DNA of 64,000 nt from Spisula solida. Taxonomy: Eukaryota > Mollusca > Bivalvia > Venerida > Mactridae. The notes under the pieces are model-generated. The model did not search any database and was not told the origin of the DNA. It was given only the letters and a program-made list of their open reading frames with translations. Positions 55,880-64,000 of the stretch are shown here, piece after piece. Made by a program: the position numbers and the translations under genes. The stretch's first letter is position 1. Each line of letters opens with the position of its first letter. The DNA is taken from the NCBI GenBank assembly GCA_947247005.1, contig OX365962.1, positions 5,305,201-5,369,200 on the forward strand, written 5' to 3'.

Positions 55880-56500
55880 TAGATTATCAACATACTGTAA
55901 ATTTAAAGAAACATTAACCCTAGAAAAATATCTCACATGCGTAAATATTAACAAATACAGAATTGCACATTCTCAATTTAGGCTTTCGTCACATAAACTA
56001 GCCATCGAAATAGGTAGATATACAAATATCCCAAGAACAGATAGATACTGTCAAAACTGTAACATGCATGTAATTGAAAACAAATATCACTTCCTTTTAG
56101 TTTGTCCAAAGTATAAAAATTTTAGACGAAAATATTTCACAACTTATTACTGCCATTGGCCTACAGCACAGAAATTTAACTACCTAATGAATACAAACTC
56201 TAGCAAAACATTAAACAATGTAGCAAAATATTTATATGTTGCTTTTAAAATCAGAACACAAAACCTTTATTTTTTAGATATTGAAATCATCATATATCTT
56301 ATTCCTTTATGTATCTACGCAATTCTAGCATCATCGAACTTCTCTGTAAACCTGTATATATGTACATGTACTTTATTCATAACTTTGTTAACTACTGACC
56401 ACACATGCTCATGTCTATGTATATATGTTGGCTATGAATATGCGGAATGCAATTTTATGCCTAAATAAACTTTGTATTGTATTTGTATTTACTAATTCCC
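55880..56500 (+). pseudogene. LINE 3' fragment (L1/Tx1-like C-terminus)
   Basis: Reading includes NKYRIAHSQFRLSSHKLAIE, DRYCQNCN and VIENKYHFLLVCPKYKNFR, a CxxC...H...C zinc-knuckle-like C-terminus, then NNVAKYLYVAFKIR. It ends with AAATAAACTTTGTATTG and a TATTGT-rich tail. A 5'-truncated insertion within the YR element. Confidence 0.8.
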
Positions 56501-56904
56501 AGTCCAAACATATATATATAACACTAACCGCTTAAAACGGCCTTCACCCACCTACCACTTATTTTCACTTAAAAACACATGGACGCTGCAACGGATTCCA
56601 TGGGAAATTAATACTGACTTAACTTGAATATTAAAAGCCAAATTCGGATCGCCGGCCTAATAATATCATCATGGCAAACTGGCTAATCCTATGCAAATTA
56701 GAAATAGTGTCCTACTTCGTCACACGGATCCGGCAACGGTCTCTATGTGGAATTGACAGTCGTTTAATTTAGATACTAAAATCGGATTGCCGGCCTAAAA
56801 CAAGGCATTATGGCTAATCCTATACCAAATTTGAATTTATAAACTTTTTTTAAAAAACTCACCTATAATTAATAAGAATTACATTTCACATTCTTTGATT
56901 TTTT

Positions 56905-57300
56905 TTTCAATATGGTTATACCACATGCTTTTCAAATTTAGCAAGATACCACATGCTTTTCATATTAAGCAAGATACCACATGCTTTTCAAATTTAGCAA
57001 GATACCACATGCTTTTCAAATTTAGCAAGATACAACATGCTTTTCAAATTTAGCAAGATACCACATGCTTTTCAAATTTAGCAAGATACCACATGCTTTT
57101 CAAACTTAGCAAGATACCACATGCTTTTCAAATTTAGCAAGATACCACATGCTTTTCAAATTTAGCAAGATACCACATGCTTTCAAATTTAGCAAGATAC
57201 CACATGCTTTTCAAATTTAGCAAGATACCACATACTTTTCAAATTTAGCAAGATACCACATGCTATACAAACTTAGCAAGATACTGCATGCTTTTCAATT
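56905..57300. repeat. 28-bp minisatellite, about 13 copies
   Basis: Unit AGCAAGATACCACATGCTTTT plus CAAATTT, with few variants. It lies inside the long YR element between the LINE fragment and the YR relic. Confidence 0.92.
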
Positions 57301-57410
57301 TGTTTAGCAAATCACGCTTTTTTCACAACATAACTTTAATATAAATTACAAACCAGTCTTGCACTGAGTTCAGTTTACTGTGGTAGGTGGGTATATACCG
57401 TCACTTGGTG

Positions 57411-58040
57411 CTACATTTTTAACCCTGAAAACACGTAACTAACAATAATCCTAAGGCCTTTATAGGATCTATAAGCATTCGATCTCCAACTACTTCCTTT
57501 GTTAAATAGCCTCAATTGTAAAACCATGTTTATACATGCCTGTTGTACCCCAATCCTAAACAAGTGCGATTTAAAGTAACAGTATTTCAAACCAACAAAA
57601 TTCAAAACCTTTTTTGGAACTGCATTAAATTGATAACTCGTCAAAAGACTGCCGTCGAAATGACGAAAAACCGGGCCAGGGGAATTTCGCCGATATTTGA
57701 GATACGTTTGCAAATGTTCATAACATAATCTATTATGACTGTCAATAACTATATCAACATGCGTACCATTACATTTCTGACCAATAACTTCATTCCCAAC
57801 TATTATGTTTTCATACGACTTGGTTCAGGTCACTTTCCCTACTCTGAATTCAGACAACCTTAACAAAGCTACATGGGCAATGGAAAATGCCGCTGAACAC
57901 AGCATTGTTTCAAATTGAGAACCATAAACTTTGGGGAGTGCTCGCAGTAATGTCAACAGAATTTATTTTACATCTATAACGTATGGCTGCTACATGACCA
58001 CTTACAGATGAATATGAGTATTTATTAAGTGACATTAAAG
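57411..58040 (-). pseudogene. Tyrosine recombinase (YR) relic with recognisable catalytic boxes
   Basis: From 5' on -: YSSVSGHVAAIRYRCKINSV (N-terminal core-binding helix), then AAFSIAHVALLRLSEFRVG (box I, catalytic Arg in RLSE), then after frame breaks PVFRHFDGSLLTSYQFNAV, SHLFRIG (HxxR box) and SSWRSNAYRSYKGL (Trp/His position and nucleophile Tyr region). All catalytic boxes are visible but split over frames, so the gene is dead. YRs cut and rejoin DNA without target duplication, which fits how both arrays are inserted. Confidence 0.8.
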
Positions 58041-58044
58041 CAAT

Positions 58045-60366
58045 GTATTCCGAACTCATAGCAGTGGACGGCCACCATTTAACCCCCAGCCCTTTTGCCC
58101 TACAACGTTGTTCAACTGCAGAACTTTTTCATTGTACATTCCGCTAGTAAAGACTGCAATAATCTGTCTACTTCAGGTTGAAAAGTTGCATACCTAGTCA
58201 TCTATCTTATAGTATATCTACATTTGTCTATGTTCATCTTATCCTGAATTAAATCTCAATGACGTCATGAATATTTATTCATGGCTACGCTATAGCGTTA
58301 TAAACGCATGAGGTTGACCATGTGCTCACTGTGTTCTTACCTCGTGCGAAAAGCTTTCGAAATTTAGGCTGATTTAACTCAATATACAGAATTGCAAATA
58401 CATTGAATTATTGTAGATCTATGTTCGGTCCATACTTAATATTGTATATCTAATTAAAATTATCTATATACGGCGTAAGACATCCATACTCTGTGTGATT
58501 TGTTTACATTCACTTAGTATGAATTGTTTACGCGCCTGTGATCATCTGACAAACAAGTATTGAAATTGCATAAGAAATAGAATTTTCACAAACAAATGAA
58601 ATTATGTCAAACATTTCATGTTACTATATCTAGTATTATGGAACTCTTAATATAAACCATAGGGGCCATTGCCCATAAATAAAAACAAATCATTATCAAC
58701 TGAAGGTATCACCAAATGTCCAACCTATTTCACCAAACATGTCTGTACGTCAGCAAATCATAAGCTATCTACAATGTGGAAAGTCAGCAATCCAAATTCA
58801 CAAAACCCGATCTCAAATTCTACCTGGTGATTTTCCTTTAGTCACATTTCGGTCAAATATAAACATATATTATATTACATGTACTAAGATAAGACGTGCA
58901 CTATTCACCTACATCAATTGGTCTCGAGCTACCAGGCACTAAGAACATGTACCAACATTGGCTACACCACTACATCCAAACTATATAGCAGTGTAAAGTT
59001 AAGTGGTTCTTGTTTAAATGCTGTGGCTAGTTTACTAATAAACCTCTACAAACTTCATAGTGCTAAACAATTTGTATGCACATCACCATGTGACAAATAT
59101 CGTTAAAAACGTTTTAGATTTTACCTAGTCAATCCACAAACACCAATTTCCTGTGTGTCCATTCGACCATCTGTTCCCGGACGTCAGTTAACCACCACAT
59201 ATCATTCTCTCTCTTGTGACTTGTGCGCTCAATAAATTAAATAAATAAATAATGTGAGACACAATGTATACAGTACTACAGAAATCCCAATAATGTTATA
59301 CCGTTTTTATGTACTTGAAATCAAATACAGAGTTATTTATTTCTTAATTTTATTGAAATAAACTATTTTCCTCAGTCAATGTTAATTCGTCTCTTGCTAC
59401 GGCCCTGCAATTCAATTAAGGAAATTATTCCTCGCTATGTCGTCATAAATACCATTATGACGTCATTCGCCATGCGCTCCATTTGTGACTTTACAAACAC
59501 ACAGTCATATTTAACGATCATTATTTAAACTTGATGGAATCTATGTCTAGTCTTCTGTTCGAAAGAAAAACATCTAAACTCATATAATATAGATAGAATC
59601 TAGATTTAATGGCTTAACTTAGTTGTAGAGTCTTCGATATTGTTTTTCGTAGCTTACAGGCCTACTGTACAGTCTATTTAAAGCCAGATCTAGAAATACA
59701 TCTAGATCTAGAATTAGACTAGATCTACTCAATAAAGCAGTAAATTCGATTTTACCACAAAAATATAATAAAAAGCTTAAGTCTTGATCTATACATTACA
59801 GTACACATCCTAGCAGATCAGATGTTTCAATAAACAATTGCATCCAGTGTATTTACGCCCTCTGATCTCGATGCAACATTGTACTAACACATGGTTTCAC
59901 ACCAGCTACGCGCTTTTACTTCCCCTCATTGCTGGTCTTGTGCATCGATCTCATGTTTCGCTTCGGCATTATGCCAATTTTTGGAACAAAAAACACATGC
60001 AAATAATTAGGCCTCTCCCCTAAACCAAATAAACATTCTAAAGATTTAAATATTAAACCATATACACAAGATCTTTACAAATAATGACGTCATGACTATG
60101 ACGTTCAATACTCGCTTTAAATTTAATAATCAATATTTTGTTAAACCTCACGTCGAACTTTACGCTTCACCACACAATCATGCTGCCCGTGTCACGGCGT
60201 GTAGTGTTTAAACTCATTTAATATAATTAAAGCAACTTATTTAACTCCGAATTCACAATAAATCAAATCAATCGTGTTTAAGATTTTTTTAAGACAGCCA
60301 GAAGCTACTAAAATGAAATAAATCTACTGCATACTCGATGTTTACAGCACGTGTACTTTGCACAAT
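58045..60366. other. Interior of long YR element, nothing recognised
   Basis: If the element was a retrotransposon, Gag and RT would be expected here on -. I see neither a YxDD/FADD-like motif nor long frames. AGATCTAGA-rich words near 59685-59730 and an (ATAAA)n stretch near 59232 are simple repeats. Confidence 0.5.
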
Positions 60367-60551
60367 GAAATTAATCAACTTACGACTGCTTTCGTCGAAG
60401 TCAGGAATTAAAAGAATGTTCCAGCTCCAAATCTTTCCTTATATACCCATCTAAAAATAGCCTCTGGATTAACCAATCGCTTAGCGTTATGATTTATATC
60501 GTTTCTGGGGTAAGACAAATGGTTTATTCTCGAGCTAATAAACTTTATATT

Positions 60552-60860
60552 CTATTCAGCTTTTAAACAGCTTTCTGACAGCTAAAACTAGGCATTATAG
60601 TCCTTTTGCTGTGGAAACTGGGTCATTCAGCTAGTTATAATTTATTATAGTTTTCGACAGCTTGGACTTGGGCGGATCTGCGCTTGTTCAGTTAGGCATT
60701 GTGTCTTTATGTGTTTTATGTCTCAGACTGTGCTCGGTTGGTTCAGTTGGGCATTGTGCTTTGTGTGTTTTTTTAATGTTTTCTGTGCTCGGCTGGTTAG
60801 GTTGAGTGCTGTCTTTCCTGTCTGACTTAATATAATCTGTTTTAATGTATTTTCCGTCAC
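60552..60860. repeat. Dispersed repeats interrupted by YR array 2
   Basis: CTATTCAGCTTTT and GACAGCTAAAACTAGGCA continue the GTCATTCAGCT family repeat from before 53866. 60660-60845 is the third CTGTGCTCGGCTGGTT repeat copy. Confidence 0.65.
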
Positions 60861-61967
60861 AAATCATTTTGTACTAACGATATATAAGACTTTAGTATAC
60901 GTATGGCAGACTTCTCTTCTGAAGTCCGTTTCGTCATTTCATTTGTTTGTTTAGATTTTTCTCCTAGTTTGTGACAGTCATATGTTTTTCCATATCATAC
61001 GGCGAAAACTGACGAAGTTTTGATGTGCGGCGACATAGCGCGACACCTTATATTTAACGTTTTATTAATAAATCACTACTTATGGTAGAACATTATATTT
61101 TACACGTACACATTGGTATTAAATGCAACCAAACGAATATGATATTTTTAAGATTAAAATACGTAAACATTACGAATTATAGCATTTGTCTTATTTTCTT
61201 TTTTATCACCCCATGTATACTAGTTTACTTGTAATTGTATAAAGATGAAGGAACAAGTACAAAACATGTAACCTACTTGTTTCTAAAGTCACAGTCAATC
61301 TGAGAACAACAAAAACGGTCCTATAGAAAATACAGGTCACTAAATGGTAAAATTAAATCAAAGGGACACATAAATCAACGTATCTTATCAAATTTTTAGA
61401 TGAACTCGAGTGCCAATTAAATAATTTATCAAAGCAGTGAAATTTGTCAAACAACTGTGTCAAAGTGACGTAGCGGACAAAGTACGGCACTGTTTATAGT
61501 TGTCTCCCATAGGCATTTATATCAAAGCACTGGAATGTGCCAAACAATTATGTCAAAGTGGTTACTCGAGATCTCAACCAGCGGACTAGTTAATGTGTTG
61601 ATTTAACGCCTGAGTTATTGTATGGTTACTCAGATTTTTACAAATTGAGAAAATTTCAAAAACGACTGTTGTAGCTCGCCTTGGTACACCTTTTCCAATG
61701 TCCGCTTGTGGAATGTTTTGAACCGCTGAATGTCAAGTGTTGGTAAATGCTATACCAAAATGCGCAGGGATAATTCTTATTTAGTCGTAAACAAATGATA
61801 GTATCACCCGTTCTAGATCTGTAGGTCTAGGGGTCCAAGTATAGGTTAAAAGAATGGCACTAACACATTGTGTCACATAGAATAGTATTTAAACAGTAAT
61901 ATTGTTGATAAGCACGCACTTCTTATTGTGACCGAATGTAAACTTGCCTGACTTTGAGTAATACAGA
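60861..61967. other. No recognised gene
   Basis: Intergenic. A short direct duplication (TATCAAAGCA...GTGTCAAAGTG) occurs at 61425-61475 and 61520-61560. Confidence 0.45.
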
Positions 61968-62412
61968 TGTAACACCATACGTAACTAACTAGGTTGCATT
62001 AAAGTGACAAGTCCGTTTTACAACACATAAACTTTATTTTACAAGCATAAATTGAAGATCTTAGCAGTAGTAACCGTCTTGGGTGGGATCTTACACCCAC
62101 CTTCTCGCTATATGTCTCACTCCTTCTCTCTCTCTCTTCCTTCTCTCTAATTCTCCCGCTCGTCGGGTACGCAGTGGTTTATATAGGCTTCTAGAGAAAT
62201 ATGTTAAACTCGTTACTATCTCAAGAACAATGGAAACAAAGGTTACAAAATCAAAGTTGAATTAATCACAAAAAACAGGTGGAAATGACATCAATTAAAC
62301 ATAAATCATAATAACACTTGACATATCAAAGTTAACCTAGTGCCTAATGTTTCATAATATTTTAAATATAAACACATGAGAACTTCATTAGTGATCCGCT
62401 CATTGTGTTACA
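61968..62412 (-). mobile_element. Possible solo LTR
   Basis: On -, it starts TGTAACACAATGAGCGG and ends ...TATGGTGTTACA (TG...CA with short inverted ends). It contains CCTATATAAACC as a TATA box and, downstream, AAATAAAG as a poly(A) signal. Length 445 bp. No target duplication or second LTR is visible, so the call is tentative. Confidence 0.45.
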
Positions 62413-63517
62413 CATACGTAATCTCGGACATACTATAATAACACTAATCTCGATTTCAATTAAACATAATTCATATCTTGAACATAAGTTGCAGTTAATT
62501 ATATTATAAACGTAAATCATTAATAACGGTGGTTATAGCAATATGTGTGATTAACCAAATATTGATATGTTCTACAAATCATTAAATCTAAGCACAATAA
62601 ACTACGGTTCAACCGTCTCGTCTGGTTGAAAAGTTAACAAATCGTTCAATAATAACAGTAAATCACAGACGATTACTGTTATGAATTACACCCGTTTTAA
62701 TGTACTCTCATACGGCCTGCCTTATATTGCTATGGAAGGGAAGGATTACCCCCGGTGTGTTAACCTTATAATGCACACGATTAACCTCCCGTGTCCAATA
62801 GTTTGTTGTGAAACCGAAAGTAGATTTTTTGTCGGTTATTCCCAAAGCGACGTAATATTAAAAGTCGGACATCTTGTAAAACGACGTTTGAATGCATATG
62901 CGCTGGTTTCTTGACCGGTGCGTATGTATGGGTTAGTTATGATAGACCTTCAGACCGTAAAGTTCCCAAAAGACAAGAGGAAAACTTTGGACTGACGGAA
63001 ATTAGTTTTACATCATCTAATAAGGTAATGTACGCATTAATTGTGCTTAGATTGAATGAATTGGATTATGTTTTAACTTGAAAAGTTTGCTATGTTGTTT
63101 TTTGTATACCATTTTTAACACCAGCGAAACCAATACAAGTTTCTTGAATTATCATCGTTTGAGTGTTCTTGTATTTTTCTTTTATCGTGTCATTTCATGT
63201 TTTAAATCGGTTAATTGGTCGTACACCCCACTCAAATTAAATACACGGCGCCTATTCAGTGTCTTATATTTTCCATATTTTCGACAGGCCCAATGGTAAA
63301 CATAAGGAGGTTATGATGAATGAAAATAATATTTATTAAATTAATATATAAGTAAATTATTCTCTCGAGTCTTACAAATATGTTTTGTAGTAGACATTTA
63401 ATATAATATTATTTATAAGGTATACAATAATTAACTTCCGCATTCTAGTGTTGAATTACATTAACTATTACACTTAGGTAGATGACGTTCTTGTATAATG
63501 TAACTTAATATTAAGCA
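62413..63517. other. No recognised gene
   Basis: Open frames at 62681-62914 and 63078-63299 have no recognisable domain, splice context or codon pattern. Treated as chance. Confidence 0.45.
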
Positions 63518-64000
63518 TTCTAACACGATCTGCGGATTAATCCATATAAACATAGAGCAGACCAGGCCATGTATTATTACCGGAATAAAACATGGTATCA
63601 AATTGGCTGTTACTATTTACGCCCCGTATCACGTGACATATTTATGAATGAATGAACGTAAACTTTATAGTAAAAACTTTAACGGACCACGAGTTGCACG
63701 AGTATTCAGTGTTACAGCTATGACGCATCTATTTTTAGAAACTCCAATATACTCTCGGAATTAAGATTCATAAAAACTTCTGATATTGAATTCATTTATA
63801 GTTTTCATTTCCTGAAATAGATACACTATACTCGTGTTATTAAAATTGTTTCAATCTTTAAAATGTGTTATTTCCTTCAGAATAGTACGTAGATCGTTTT
63901 CATTAACGAGGGAGGTAATTGCACCAGCTAATAAGCCACTCAATTTCAGCGTGGAATTATGTTAAATGTCAAATTGGTGAAAATGGAATGCGCGCAGTTA
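63518..64000. mobile_element. Second copy of the fold-back element, left arm, cut by window end
   Basis: TTCTAACACGATCTGCGGAT onward is collinear with 27133-27620, including GTTACAGCTATGACGCATC and CATTAACGAGGGAGGTAATT. Confidence 0.88.

Larger units (their letters stand above)
54524..60551 (-). mobile_element. Tyrosine-recombinase/SGNH element, long copy (array 2; 6,028 bp)
   Basis: In - strand order: start module D (60551-60367), a decayed interior, YR relic (about 58040-57411), a 28-bp minisatellite, an inserted LINE fragment (+ strand, 55880-56500), SGNH relic (55378-55088), and end module R (54714-54524). Flanks join as AATCTTTT/CTATTCAGC within an older dispersed repeat, with no target duplication. 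No reverse transcriptase was recognised. Confidence 0.85.

Noticed and set aside
62681..62914. 77-codon frame as a possible small gene
   Set aside because: No motif, no signal peptide, no splice sites, and nothing supporting it nearby.

Overview
The window is AT-rich animal nuclear DNA, most probably from a bivalve mollusc. This is judged from three things: Ly6/uPAR-domain genes built of small phase-matched exons, an intronless B-box/NHL-like gene, and a dense mix of mollusc-type mobile elements (LINEs, tyrosine-recombinase elements with an SGNH hydrolase, tRNA-derived SINE, many MITEs, E-box satellite). No prokaryotic, organellar or viral gene organisation is visible. The species cannot be fixed from sequence alone.

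Host genes. A secreted-type gene with two Ly6/uPAR (LU) domains, three exons per domain, lies on the + strand (exons at 2798, 7876, 8557, 10497, 11155, 11777). A phase-compatible terminal exon with a ShKT-type six-cysteine module follows at 26873-26988. A paralogue with the same six exons lies on the - strand (46192 down to 38623), so the two copies form a convergent inverted duplication about 44 kb across. No signal-peptide exon was found for either copy. Between them is an intact single-exon ORF (28877-30037) with a B-box and NHL-like repeats.

Layout. 243-2420: 42-bp minisatellite. 2.8-12 kb: the + strand LU exons, with a dead L1/Tx1-like LINE (3.6-6.3 kb) and several MITEs in the introns. 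12.1-26.0 kb: a second LINE (intact ORF1, broken EN/RT) in the intron before the ShKT exon. It is split at 14532/23312 by an 8.8-kb head-to-tail array of tyrosine-recombinase (YR) elements. 26.6-28.6 kb: MITE, ShKT exon and a 1.46-kb fold-back element. 28.9-38.5 kb: B-box gene, minisatellite, MITEs, a ShKT exon relic split by a hAT-like element, and a dead Tc1-like transposase. 38.6-46.2 kb: the - strand LU exons, with a 2.2-kb TIR transposon, a SINE and nested minisatellites. 46.2-50.7 kb: E-box satellite split by a third LINE with an 11-bp target duplication. 53.9-60.6 kb: a second YR array with recognisable YR and SGNH coding remains. 61.97-62.41 kb: a possible solo LTR. From 63.5 kb: another copy of the fold-back element.

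The most notable system is the pair of YR arrays. Both contain one long element (YR plus SGNH remains) and one or two short internally deleted elements that share both termini. They are joined head to tail, without target duplication, and the empty site can be read directly. Both have an end module carrying a terminal hairpin and a TATA box. One family also carries sixteen small GC-rich hairpins per copy.
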